From assembly GCA_021234155.1 (NCBI GenBank), contig JAJEKV010000212.1, positions 124,001 through 188,000 on the forward strand: a stretch of 64,000 nucleotides of DNA, read 5' to 3'. The position numbers and the translations under genes are program-made. The notes under the pieces are model-generated. The model was not told the origin of the DNA. It saw only the letters and a program-made list of their open reading frames with translations, and searched no databases. This document shows positions 1-12,203 of the stretch, piece by piece (within the stretch, counting starts at the first letter, position 1; each line of letters starts with the position of its first letter). Origin of the DNA: Isoetes taiwanensis. Taxonomy: Eukaryota; Streptophyta; Lycopodiopsida; Isoetales; Isoetaceae.

Positions 1-1584
1 CAGATGCGGTCCGAACAAGTCTTGGGCCCCGAGGTATGGATAAAATGCTTTCTACTTCTACCGGAGATGTCATAATCACAAATGATGGTGCTACCATTCT
101 TCAAAAAATGGAGGTCATGCAACCTGCTGCTAAAATGTTGGTCGAGTTGTCTAAAAGCCAGGATATAGTGGCTGGAGATGGCACCACCGGTGTCGTAGTT
201 ATTGCTGGTGCCCTGTTAAAGCAGTGCCTTTCTTTGCTTGAAAAGGGAGTTCATCCTACCATTATATCTGATTCTCTATATAAGGCATCCGAGAAGGCTA
301 TTGAGGTATTGACATCTATGGCCATCCCTGTGGAGCTTTCTGATCGTGATTCACTTATCAAAATTGCCAGCACATCTTTGAATAGCAAGGTTGTTAGTCA
401 ATATTCATCTCTTTTAGCACCGCTTGCTGTGGATGCCGTGCTTACTGTGATTGATCCGGCTCGCCCTGATGCTGTTGATTTGCGCGACATCAAGGTTGTG
501 AAAAAGCTTGGTGGAACGGTGGATGACACAGAGATGGTTAAAGGTCTTGTTTTTGATAAGAAGGCAAGTCATGCAGCTGGTGGGCCAACAAGGGTGGAAA
601 ATGCCAAGATTGGATTGATTCAGTTTCAGATTTCACCACCCAAAACTGACATTGAGCAGAATGTAATAGTTTCAGACTATACCCAAATGGATCGTATACT
701 GAAAGAAGAGAGAAACTATATTTTGGGGATGATCAAGAAAATCAAAGCCACTGGATGCAATGTTCTTCTGATTCAGAAAAGCATCCTCAGAGACGCTGTC
801 ACAGATTTGTCACTTCACTATTTGGCTAAGGCAAAAATTTTGGTTGTCAAGGATGTTGAACGGGATGATATAGATTTCATATCAAAGACTTTAAATTGTC
901 TTCCAATTGCAAATATTGAGCATTTTCGAGCCGAAAAGCTGGGCCATGCAGATTTGGTAGAGGAGGCTCCAGTGGGGGAAGGACGAATATTAAAAATAAC
1001 AGGCATAAAAAATATGGGCAGAACATTTACGATTGTGGTTAGAGGCTCAAATCATCTTGTGCTGGATGAGGCAGAAAGAAGCTTACATGATGCCCTTTGC
1101 GTTGTCAGATGCCTTGTGAACAAGCGATTTCTTCTTGCTGGTGGGTCTCCTTGTTCCATTTGCCATTTGGCCATAGTTTACTTTTTCTTTAAATTGCTTG
1201 GTTGCTGGTATTGTAACATCCTAGTGTTTTACAGGTGGTGGTGCACCCGAGATAGAAGTTTGTCGCCAGCTGGGAGCATGGGCAAAATCATTGCATGGGA
1301 TGGAAAGCTATTGTGCACGAGCTTTTGCTGAAGCTTTGGAAGTAATTCCATACACATTGGCAGAAAACGCAGGGTTAAATCCCATTCAAATTGTGACAGA
1401 ATTGCGAAATCATCATGCAAATGGAGAAGTGAACACTGGCATCAATGTTAGGAGAGGACAAATCACCAACATTTTGGAGGAGAACGTTATCCAGCCTTTA
1501 CTTGTTAGCACAAGTGCTATCACACTAGCCACTGAATGTGTGAGGATGATCTTGAAGATTGATGACATTGTTACTGTCAGATAG
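1..1584 (+). CDS. CCT4: T-complex protein 1 subunit delta (CCT delta), 5' partial, two exons
   Basis: CCT4 is one of eight subunits of the cytosolic TRiC/CCT chaperonin, which folds actin, tubulin and other proteins with ATP. The reading frame is already open at base 3 ([11 protein letters not shown], then MDKML), so the true start lies left of the window. Visible group II chaperonin marks are the ATP-site GDGTTG near 180-195, NDGATIL, and a C-terminal NVRRGQITN. Exon 1 ends at 1140, a 94-base GT-AG intron spans 1141-1234, and exon 2 runs 1235-1584 with stop TAG; the join gives AGGGAPEIE, the family's conserved stretch. Read without splicing, exon 1 runs on into intron sequence and stops at 1331. 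The C-terminus (DDIVTVR) is the normal one for the delta subunit. No damage is visible, so this is probably a functional gene. Confidence 0.93.
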
Positions 1585-1823
1585 AGTGAATGATTTCAAC
1601 GGTTTTGTAAAACATGTTTTTTGAGTTTTATCTCTGGGACTGCCAACGGCTACCTCTCTCTGTTAAGCATTTTTCTGTGGTTGAAGACACACTATCCTAG
1701 TGAGTTGTCTCTTGCTTCATGAGGCCTGCACTCTCTCTAAGTGTTCTTGCCATGAGCCTGTTTTTCAAAAAATGCCCTTTTCAGTTTCAAATGACGCCAC
1801 TCTTTGTTTTCAATGGTTGAAGC

Positions 1824-1829
1824 AATAAA
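1824..1829 (+). terminator. Candidate polyadenylation signal of CCT4
   Basis: AATAAA lies 240 bases after the CCT4 stop and just before a T-run. Position and motif fit a plant near-upstream poly(A) element. Confidence 0.45.
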
Positions 1830-3617
1830 TGGCTGTTGTCTTTTTTTTTTATAGAAAAAAACCAATTAGAGTTGAGTTAACGGATTAGAGTTGACTCGTC
1901 CCCAATGGCTCAATAATGCCACGTGAAAGAGATCCTTTAGCAAGAGATCCTTTAGCAGATGAGTTATCTCGGCTAGTTTTTAGTTTGCAGCCCCCTCTGA
2001 TGTGGCATGCATCCGAGCCCTTGATTTTCAGATTGTATGGTGTGGATCTGTGCCACGTTAGGAGGGGGGGCTGTAAAACTAAACTGTCCCAGTTATCTCC
2101 AAACCAGAGATGCCAACTTCATTCCAAATCTACCTTGGTGATGATCCACTTCACATGTGAATACCCTTTCTTTTTTTCTTTGGATTTGCTGTTCAATCAC
2201 CTAAACATGTCAATTTCACATAAGCATGCCATGCAAGCAAGGGTATTCACATGATATTCACATATGTGCATAACCTTGGCCACCAGCCCTAGTTTTCGGG
2301 ATCAATATAAGCACCGGATCCACTTGGCATGTGTCTAACAGTTATCCATTGTTGCAGGCATGGAACCAAAAAACTATTAATAATAAATGTATCAAAATTT
2401 TACTCATTGTTACTTTTAGAAGTGGATATTGTACCCACAAATGAAGTATCTAAGGGTTCGGTCACGTGAAGCTGTTGATAGGGCTTCTTCCTTGATAGGG
2501 CTTCTTCCTTGTCAATCGTCCAAAATGAAAAGGTCATATGCACCCAAGTGACAGGAAGATTTCTTCCCCGAGATCCTACCCTCGGTGAAGGATTCTTGAT
2601 CTAGCACCGCAGATTTTGAATCCTTCTGCTGCTGAAAGAAGGAAGAAGGCTTATACTATCGCCGCTTCTCATGTGACCCCAGCACAAAAAAAGCTTTCAT
2701 GTCAACATGAAATAATTGTTGTTGACAGGTTCATGTGAACAGACCCCAAGGGTATGTTCCCACGGAACCATATGAACTTTGTTTTTTCCAGGTCCAAGTC
2801 TAGGTCGAGCAGTTTTCATATAGTAGATTGCATTTAAGGGCAACTGAAATGCAAGACCATTTCTGAAAGGTTCGGACTGGTGCCTTTGTTTTGTCTTTTA
2901 GCAGGTCAACCAGTGAAGAACGAGTAAGCAATCGACCAAGCAACCGGTGGAGAAGGAGCAAGCTAGTTTCTCCGTGCAGAAAAGCACTTCAGTCAGAAAG
3001 GAAACATACCTTTTTGGCCATCAGGGCAGACCCATGGAAACATACCATAATGGTGGTTTTCCATGGGCATAGAACCTCCAAGTTTCTTGAAGGTCAAAAT
3101 GGAACTTTCGGCATTCAGCATTCACATGAGTACCTTACTTGGGTGGGCTCATGTTCAGAACCTCCCTTGCAAATTAATCCCAAGCTAGCCCAAGTTTGGA
3201 CTTGAGTTCCCTCCAGTGGCTCAGATTTATGATGCTAGAATTTGCTGCCAGATCTATCGACTTAGATTCATGGTGCCAGATTTTGAGGTTTATTGTTCAT
3301 GGGAACACAATAATCATGAATCCAGGCTTGGCATCCAAATCTGTCCATTCAGACTGATTCATAGCTAAGCAAGCATCCAAGACCCTTATCCAATGCCCAA
3401 GACCTTAATTCAATAACCTTGCTCATACTTCCATTTCATCGACATGTTCATTACAACAAGTCTGAACTTTATTTGAAGCTTGTGGGAGAGCGGGTCACGT
3501 TCCATTTTTAATTCTTGCTATTCTCGTCCTTACTAAGGAAACTACACGGAAGGTTTGTTTGTTTGTTTGTTTGTTTTTTTGTTGGGTTGGGCAAACCCTT
3601 GTTTATGTGGGTTTATG
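1830..3617. other. Intergenic, no gene recognised
   Basis: Only short open frames with no recognisable protein. It holds a tandem doubling of a 17-base unit near 2478-2513 and a (TTTG)n run at 3552-3580. Confidence 0.5.
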
Positions 3618-3657
3618 GCATATCTTAGGTATATACTAGAATATACCTAAGATATGC
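3618..3657. repeat. Perfect 17-bp inverted repeat with 6-base loop
   Basis: Arms 3618-3634 and 3641-3657 are exact reverse complements around the loop ACTAGA. It lies about 130 bases upstream of the proposed start of the next gene. It may be a small transposon scar or a transcription-related hairpin; no function is shown. Confidence 0.7.
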
Positions 3658-3785
3658 TGGTGACTGCTAAAAACCTACTCTTCCCTGTAAATTGGCGGTC
3701 ACCTGCATTGTGGGCCGCTGATGTTCGAACCGGATAACTGGCAATACAAAAAACAGAGCATCTGGCTATGGATACTCTCAGTAGC

Positions 3786-6453
3786 ATGCGCAGCAGCACC
3801 AGCCCACCATGTCCTCTCAGTTTCACCTCTTTTCGGTAACTCTTTTACGCCTTCTTCTCTAATCTAGTCGCCTTCAGATTTCTTCTCGCCTCCATTTGTT
3901 GAATAAATTTTACAAGTGTTTGTTTTTTGTTTTAGTTGATTGAAACTGTTGGTGACGCCATTGAAGGAGTTCGTGATCACCCATTAGGATCTATCAAAAA
4001 AATTTGATCCCATTTTTATATTGCAAATTTTCAGATTGAGTGATCTGGATTACGTCTTGAGGGCCATGTTCGAGTTTACAAAAGCCTTCGAGGTTGAATA
4101 TAAAGGTTTGCGTTATTGTATTTTCCAGGCTTTGATTTCTTAGAGTAAGGATGGGTTTTGTCATTTCTGTAAGGATCATGGCTCGGTTCTATGCTCAACT
4201 TATGCAAAAACCCATGTTTGATGGCTATTTCTTTATCTAATATTTGATTCATCCATGTAAAACTTGTTCATTCTCTTAATCCATGTCCCCACATGCAAAT
4301 GCTGCTGCATTTGATCCATCAGGCTATGCCCACGCAGAGATAAGATAAAACAGAAAATGATCACAAAAGCTTGCTTTTGAGGCCAAAGATTTGAAGTAGG
4401 ATGCACAAATATTTTGCCTGCAGTTAAAGGATTTAACACAGGATCAATCATGGCACATCTGGGCCAGAAAGAGACTCTGCAGAATGTACAAAGCACAAAG
4501 ACAAATACTGAAAGAGATTTTGGAACAAGCCTACTTGCATTATCTTACGTAGATGGGTCTTTAATAGTTGCCAAAACAGGCTACAACAAGCTCCAAAACT
4601 GTGATAAGAGCTGAATGTTATGGAGTAAGGGATGTACCAAAAGCAAACAGTTGTAAAACCTGAATGAGGCATGCATGGCTGCAGAGACAGAATTTGTCTC
4701 CATTCACTTATAGTTTTTAGTACAGGTGAGCACAATAGCATAGGATTGCATGAACATTATCTATGTGTTTCAAGCAAGCCTTAAATTTAAAAGGGAACAT
4801 GCCCAATTTGTTAGCAACCCTGCATGCTTAACCAGAAAGGAAAAGAGATATGCTTTAACATGCTGACATATTACTATGGCTAGAGCTGTTTGTGCAACTA
4901 ATTGATGCTATGTATTGGTGAAGCTGCCATAAACATTATTAACACTTTATAGATAGAAAAGATTATATTTTTACATCCTTGTGATGCAGCGTTGGAACTG
5001 TGAAAGGTTACTCCAGAATGCCATAAACCACTTCAAGGCTAAGAAAAGATAAAATGGTAAGAGAAAAAGATGTTGTGTAGTTTTCCTACGTTTCTTTAGA
5101 GGGCATTAAAGTGTCCCACCGTATTGAAATTTAATTGATTATCTTTCACTTTAAATTGACTTCTAGGTGGCATCTTCTACAGAAACTTGCCACGCAGTTT
5201 AAGCTATTGCTTTTCACTTTATTGCATGCCTTTCACTTTCATCTAATTTTGTTAGGTGGAAATTATTGTAAGTTATGTATGTGAGATACGTTATGTGGGC
5301 ATATACAAGCTTTAAATAAGGCATATATACAAGCTAATCTAGAGCTGCTTTTACTTTATTGTGCATTGTACAATTTGTCTTTTATGTGCATTGTGCATTT
5401 ATTGCTTCCCTTTCTCTTTAAGTTGGATGAGATTGTGAATTTGTGACTTTTAACATATCATTTATATGCTGCAGTCTAAGACTTTTTCATAAATCTTGTC
5501 ATATAGAGAGCGCCTTCTTGGTGTAACAGAAAAGGTATTGCCTTTTTGTATTATAGATAAATATATATGCTTTAACTTGCTGAATATGCAGGTCAAGAAT
5601 TGAGAGATCTGTTAAAAGCTGGAAAGTCATCATTATTCCTTTGGGCTGCGCTTGCAGGTTGGTTTTCAGTGTAGGAAAGCTCCAAGCTATTGTTTCTTAA
5701 AATTTATTATGGCATGTGTATGACCTTTCTAGTTTGACCAGGGGAATCCTTAGTAAATGAGAATTCTGATTACCATGTGCTTCCTTCAGCTTCAACGACT
5801 TATGTGTTGCTTATTGATATAACGTATATGTTCGGGCTTCTCATCTAGCTGCATGAAGCCATTCCAAGGAAGCGGTACAGCAGATATGTTGAATTGGTAG
5901 TTGGTACAAGTAGCTTTTGGTGGGTGCTTTTAAAATTAACTGGTTTAGGATCACATGGTGTAATCATGTAGAAAAATGCCTAGGAGACAGATTTGAGGGC
6001 ATAACGCTTCCCCACATGCAACTTGGCTGTATCTTGTATCTGCAGTATTGATTGCTTTAAAATCCGTCCATACCTTCTTCTTGTCTTCTTCTTATTCTAT
6101 TACTTCCTTCTTCTTAGAGTGGTCCAGATATATAGAATGTCATGTTCTAGAAAAAAGCATCTACAATTTGAATATGCTTTGCCATCCATGATCTAGAATG
6201 CTTGGCATCAAACTCAAAGAATGTGGATGTTTTGCAGTGAAAACAATTAATTGACATGATATGGAATTCTTTGGGCATAAAACATTGGATGATTTTCATT
6301 AAAAATTTCACATGATCTGAGGAAATGTTCTTGAAACATGTTTCCTTTTTTAATGCAGGAGAGAAACTAGGCCTATATCTAGGAGTGGTTCCACTGCTAA
6401 GTCTCTCTGCTGGCACAGCTATAGGGCTCATAATCTTTGGGGCAGCTCTATGA
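3786..6453 (+). CDS. Candidate four-exon gene for a 93-residue membrane protein, family not recognised
   Basis: Exons proposed from splice sites and phase: 3786-3835, 4035-4105, 5592-5657 and 6359-6453. All introns begin GT and end AG, and the total is 282 bases with one open frame ending in TGA. The last three exons are the firmest: acidic and lysine-rich residues (FEFTKAFEVEYKG, then QELRDLLKAGKSS) lead into two hydrophobic stretches, LFLWAALAG and a longer GLYLGVVPLLSLSAGTAIGL, with the chain ending FGAAL. This suggests a small integral membrane protein with one or two helices near the C-terminus. The first exon is less certain; translation could also start at the in-frame ATG at 4066, giving a shorter protein. 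I do not recognise the family and assign no function. Confidence 0.5.
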
Positions 6454-8826
6454 ATATATTAGTTTTTGGGTTTGGATTATCCATACCAAGGACCATTAGA
6501 GGTAGCTTGGCCTTGTCAAAATACATTCTCCATTTCAGTGCAGAGATAAGAGCTTTCTACTACTCATGTCTTCCATAGTTGCCCACTGCTTCAAACAAAG
6601 GTAAAAGGTATTTCCATGAACACTTCGAAGTAAAATTTCATGTATATGTATCCTGCTGCAATACACTAATTACAAGTCCGATGTCTAGGTTTGACTATGC
6701 TGCACAGGGATTGGCTGGCTTGAAACCAGTTATACTGACCAGGAATACTGATGGCTGAACCTGCATCCTCAAGATGTTACTCAGAGAGTCATGTTTCCAT
6801 GTAATTACAATGCATGTGGTAGTCTGGCCTCAACCACCAGACAAAGCAAATGGTATGTGGATATATGTAAAGCTTACTCTGGAGGTTGTAATCCTTTGAA
6901 AGTGCATTGTCTTACTTAACTATAACTGCAAGATAAACACTATTTTGGCATGATGCAACTGTAGAATTATAGCTTCTGAAATGTAATTCACATCCTTCTT
7001 GGTATATAGCATATAAAACCTTGTAAGCTTGTAAATGTGGAGTCTCATTTCTTTTTATAAGGAATCTTGTTCTTGTCAACATAGTGTGACTTGGGTTTTC
7101 CTTTCATTTCCACAGAGAAACAACAAACGGATTCTTCAAAACACAAAAAATGTGCTTATTCTATTCTATAATTTCCATGAGTTACATATGCTGGTATATA
7201 TGGAAATAGTCTGGATCATAGATGGGGTTTCTTTACATCCCTTGGAGGATGCTGCCAGATAATTTGGAATATTTTATATACAGAATGTGTGTTACCTTTT
7301 TTCTCCGTTTCCTCGCATGATGCTTAGTCACATCAGATGTTGGTACCAAAAGTACATTATTTTACTTAAGGGGTTCCTTGAAATGGAAATGCATTTTTTC
7401 TCTGCATGGAATTCCCCTGGATGCGATCGCATAGAAAGTTGGGAAAAGACAATCAACTCCAGCTATTGTAGGACCAGACCACCAGCTATTTTGCAAGCAA
7501 TGGATTGCTACACTTAATACTGCAAGCAATGGATTGCTACACTTATAAGTTATTCTGGGAGTGTCATTTTTCGCTGCCATTATGCAATGTGAGCTGATAA
7601 GTTGAAAGCATGTATAGCCATACATTGGTTCGTTGTTTGGTAAACTTGGGGAAGTATAATTCTTTGATGTCAATTCCTTGGTCCAAGGTTTCTAACAGTG
7701 AAATGCCATCTGTTTGCAAATGACATGAACTTTTGTGAATAGATTGGGCGTGTTAGGTCTCAAGAAGGTTAATAACGATCATTTCATTTCCAGACATAGT
7801 GATTGCTTCAGTGTGGCAAGATTCTTGACACTTGATTGTGATACACAACCATTTCACAGGTGGTGTGGTGGAAAGGATACTTAGGTATATAACATGTAGA
7901 GCAAAAAGCAATCTGTGCCGTGATAATTATCCAACGCAATTTATCTTCTATAAATACAGGCTAAAATATGGCTATTGCTATGTGATGAACAACAAATTTC
8001 TCGTTTCCAAATTTTTCTATTGGACATTTTGTTTCATACAAGTAGTCCAACAATTAGACATCACATGTACCATTGAAAACCATGATATATGTAGTTCATA
8101 ATATTTTCTTATTCATGTACAAGCAATATCCAGCCTAAAGTTCCATGATTAAGATGCAGCTCCATTTTTGCAACGAAAACAATATGCCCAAATTGTTTTG
8201 TGAAAGGGTTCGCAACCATCGACAATGTGGCACTTGTGAATGTTGAAGGATAAGTTCCCATCCTGCAAATACAAGAGAAAAGGCACTCTCTTAAGTTGTA
8301 CAAATTTGTTTATATACATGGTTTTGACTTCCAGAGCTGGAGTGGTTGGTGCCTAGTGTTGCTAGTGACATCTTTGGGACAGTCAAAGGTATGAGTCTTC
8401 TCATTACTGAAATTTCAGTTTTCTTACTGCCTTTTGGTTGATTTGGCAGGCAAGTAGTGAACATTCAGTTTGCTTTGCAGCTCCAGAAAAGGAGGTCTAG
8501 CTAGCGGCAAAGGCTCCAGAAAGGAAGCTCAAGAGGGCCTTAGAAGTTGTGCATATTTCGAGGGTATTTGTATTTGTCTTGAGTAATCTTATTACAGAGT
8601 TGCTTTGTTCACTTGTCCAGAAACTTTGTGCAGATTGAGGTGATTAAAAAATGTAGCATCTTGGCAATAGTTGGACAGCGAATAGCCAGCACATCTGGTG
8701 TAAGTGCAACCTTGTGATGCACTGGCAAAGGTAATCCGTGGTGCTTGATTCAGATGTATTTGCTAGATGTGTGTGTAAGTAATCTGATCTTCTTTAGATG
8801 TGTCTTGCAGGCAAATGTTAATGTCA
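6454..8826. other. AT-rich DNA downstream of the small membrane-protein gene
   Basis: Could include 3' untranslated exons of the preceding gene: several GT/AG-like junctions occur, for example around 8390 and 8480. No open frame resembles a known protein. Confidence 0.35.
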
Positions 8827-9075
8827 GAGCTATAGCTCAAGGTTGCTCTGTGTATAATAGTACGATGGTCATAAATAGAGAGCGCTCTGTGAAAGCATGT
8901 GTTCAACTTTGTGCAGCGCCCATCATACGCATGTATCAGTCACCTGGTTTGAGCTATAGCTCAAGGTTGCTCTGTGTATAACAGTACGGTGGTCATTAAT
9001 AGAGAGCGCTCTGTGAAAGCATGTGTTCAGCTTTGTGCAGCGCTCATCATACGTATGTATCAGTCACCCTGGTTT
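8827..9075. repeat. Tandem duplication, unit about 124 bp
   Basis: Copy 1 is 8827-8950 and copy 2 is 8951-9075. Both start GAGCTATAGCTCAAGG and differ by only a few substitutions and one inserted base, so the duplication is fairly recent. Each unit starts with a small palindrome, GAGCTATAGCTC. Confidence 0.85.
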
Positions 9076-9793
9076 GTCTTATTAAATGCTATGTATTGAA
9101 TACCATTAAATGCTATATAATGACATTCGGATGTCTTTGCTGAGCTGTAATATTGTATATAGATCGTTTGGGATGTCCTTCATATGGGATTGGCATTCAC
9201 AAGTGTTAGCAGTGCATCCGGATAATTAGGCATGAAGTTGGCCAAGTTGTTGACGCTACAAAAGAGCTTTGGAAAGCTGACGCTTTACAATGTTGTTTAT
9301 ATGGCATTTCTACACTAGGGCATTTGCTTTCGAAATGTAATGGGACTTTTTCATTATTGTTCCATGAACACATGATGTAACACTGGAAGTTGGTGGACCG
9401 TCTTGCACATACAGTTAGTTCTTCTTCTCCAGTGAAATTGACACCTTGTATTGTTAGGAACGATCTGATATCGTGGTTATGCCATATAAGCTTGCATTTT
9501 AACACCTATAGCTTAAAATATTATGAGTATTGGCACGTGCTGTGATTGTGTCTACAAGACATAAAACAAGTACAGATATTTCTACAACATTAAACTACTC
9601 AGTTGCATACACAATTCAAGGGGCACATGCGGACGGGCTTGTACATGAATGTAGGGGACCTACAAACTGATTGTAAGAACATGGTAGAGCTCTACTTTAA
9701 TTTAAATATAGATTGTGAAAACATGACTTCACGTTTTGATTTAGGCCACTTCACCCTCAAGAAACTGGAGGGCAACCCTCCGTGTGCAGCACC

Positions 9794-9830
<37 letters not shown>

Positions 9831-9839
9831 TTTTTTTTT
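9794..9839. repeat. (TG)n microsatellite followed by T-run
   Basis: About 16 TG units then 13 T, followed by an AT run. Confidence 0.9.
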
Positions 9840-11579
9840 ATATATATATAAGACAATTTTGTTGGCTATGCAAATGTGCAACTGAGCAAGGCATGTTAAT
9901 CTTGTAGTTATTTCTAAGAAAATATCCATTAGGAGGCATAGCAGTGAAACCGGGTCATATACCATGGAGGCTTAAATATGGCCATTTCATTTATTACATT
10001 TGTTGCACATTTACCATTAAGAAATGTTGGAATGATGCAATTCTGTTAGGCATTAGCTTATAAGAGCTCTACATATAATCTTCAAGGGCTCAATTTTCAA
10101 GAATTGCAAGAACAATGGTCCCATATGAAGTTTAAATCTGCAAGGCTAAATATCCATATTTTACATTGCAAATATCCAATGTTTATTAGAGGACTAACGT
10201 TTAGGGCTTTTTGGGTTGCCCTAATATGCATGCTTGTGAGCGGCTACCTCTGAATGCCAGATAAGTATGGAAATACAAGATATGGAAATGCTTGGTTGTG
10301 GGAGCCGATAATCGAAAGCGCCTTAATTTGCTAAGCCCAGCTCCATATTTTCACATCTTCAGATGTAGAGCTAAGCAGGCTTGAACATAATCTCGGCACC
10401 ATTTAAAGATCTAAAAAGAATGATGGATTCAGCAGATGAATCTATAGCAGAGCTATATTTAAAAATGCCCGGAGCATGTCGTGAAGATCTGGGAATCGCC
10501 AGTCCATGGATTGCCTTTTCTATCAGCCGGAAAATAATTCGTGGTCTTTGCCTTAGCCGGAAATAAGTTTGCCGGATCTACTGGATGATCTTTGCCTTAG
10601 CCGAAAATAAGTTTGCTTGGATTCTTTCCTGTGTATTTCGGCTTTGTTGCTTGAACTTTCAATCAGATGCTTTTCAAAGCATAGGATTGCGCAAACGAGT
10701 ATGAAAAAATCGTGGTGCATGCATGGAGCTTCGAAATAACCTGGCTCTTCTGATCAGGTTTGAATATTGGTGATTTGATACTGTGTCCTGTTCTATCTTC
10801 AAAGCTTCAGATATTATTATGCTTTAAAATCCGAAATAGGGTCTACCATGATCTTATAATGTATATTAGAGATTTCCTGGGTATTTGCAGGTCTGTAAAT
10901 AACAAGTACATACAGAAGAACTATTGCTATTTGAGCTCTTTGTTGTCTACATGTTAAGAAAAAGAGCATGATCCCAATAGTTCTGCAGTACTATGCTATT
11001 CCTTTTTAGGGATAAATTGTTTACTATATTTTGCTTGCTCCAATATGAATGCCTTGATCATAAACGTCTAGTCTAAATGGCATGGTTCAGAACTGTGATG
11101 TTTAAGCAACTACGGCTACATGGGTTTGCTTGAATGAAATAAATGGGCTGAGTTTCTAACCCTTGAAGCATGCATTGTGTTTGTTAACATGGTTGCACAG
11201 ATAGGCACCTTTGTGGTGTAAGCCTTATGCAGGATAATGATTCACTAGTTTGTGTTATCTGATTAATATCGCAGACCTGTAAGTGCTAGGATGCTTGTAG
11301 CATGTCTATGCATCAATTATTTATAGCAGCCACTAATTTGTTCTTACGTGCTTGGATGCTTGTAGCACGTCTAGGCATATTAAGTCTAAAGCAACAAGGT
11401 TTGTTGTTGAAGTTTAAAATGATAAAAATCTTATAATATGCTATGAAATTGACTATGGTTATCAAGGTTGCCAGTTAGATTTGGGACTAAGAAATTAGTT
11501 CTCGTCTAATGGTAATGCTTGAGGCCAATCGGGAAATTTAAAATATTCGATTTCCTTTTCCGTGTTAAATGTCATCTCA
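9840..11579. other. AT-rich intergenic DNA, no gene recognised
   Basis: Contains a near-exact repeat of a CTTTGCCTTAGCC-type segment around 10545-10618 and a second short repeat of TGGATGCTTGTAGCA type around 11290 and 11350. No coding signal is recognised. Confidence 0.4.
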
Positions 11580-11765
11580 GGGCAAAAGGATACAATTGGT
11601 GATCAGTGATAAACTGAGAGACCCAATGTACCTTTTGGCCCTTGCACATTTACCATTATCATGCTAATTGTGTATTGATTGGCTGCAGGTACGGGTTCTC
11701 TCCTCCAATTGTCTATATTTTGCTGTTAGAGTTGGCGTTAACGCGGAAATGGAATGTCTGGATGC
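11580..11765 (+). repeat. Dispersed repeat, copy 1 (acceptor-site plus hydrophobic exon-like)
   Basis: Shares an extended match with 14568-14765, including CCCAATGTACCTTTTGGC, GGCTGCAGGTACGGGT and CTCTCCTCC. After the GCAG both copies can be read in the same frame as RYG-SPP-V followed by a hydrophobic run and KW. It could be a duplicated terminal exon or part of an old element. Confidence 0.6.
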
Positions 11766-12203
11766 GTAAAGAGATGGAATAAGCAACACTTTGATAGTGA
11801 GAGCAGTTCATCTGAATGACAAAAACAGAGCCAAAAAACTGGTTATTAATGTCAAATTTTGTTTCTGGAATGCTTTTGTATTTCTGAATTTCAAACATGA
11901 AATATAATAGAAGGTAATTTAGAGTTGAAGGTTCTATTTTCAGCTTTAAAAATCTGATGTGATGCGTTGATAATAGTCTTAAAGATGGAATTCTTTTTTG
12001 GCTATGTCTTATTAAATATATGAGAAAGCATTTTTTGTCTCATAATGCACATGCTTCAATTTTTTTGTAAGAATCAATGGTCTTCAAATTACTTAGGCTT
12101 TGGAAAGAGAGGTACTAGTCTAGACCGGGCTTGTTCGGGTTTAGATAGTAGGATGATAATCTCGCCAAGGGATTGACCGAGGTAGGCCGATCTAAGCGTA
12201 TGC

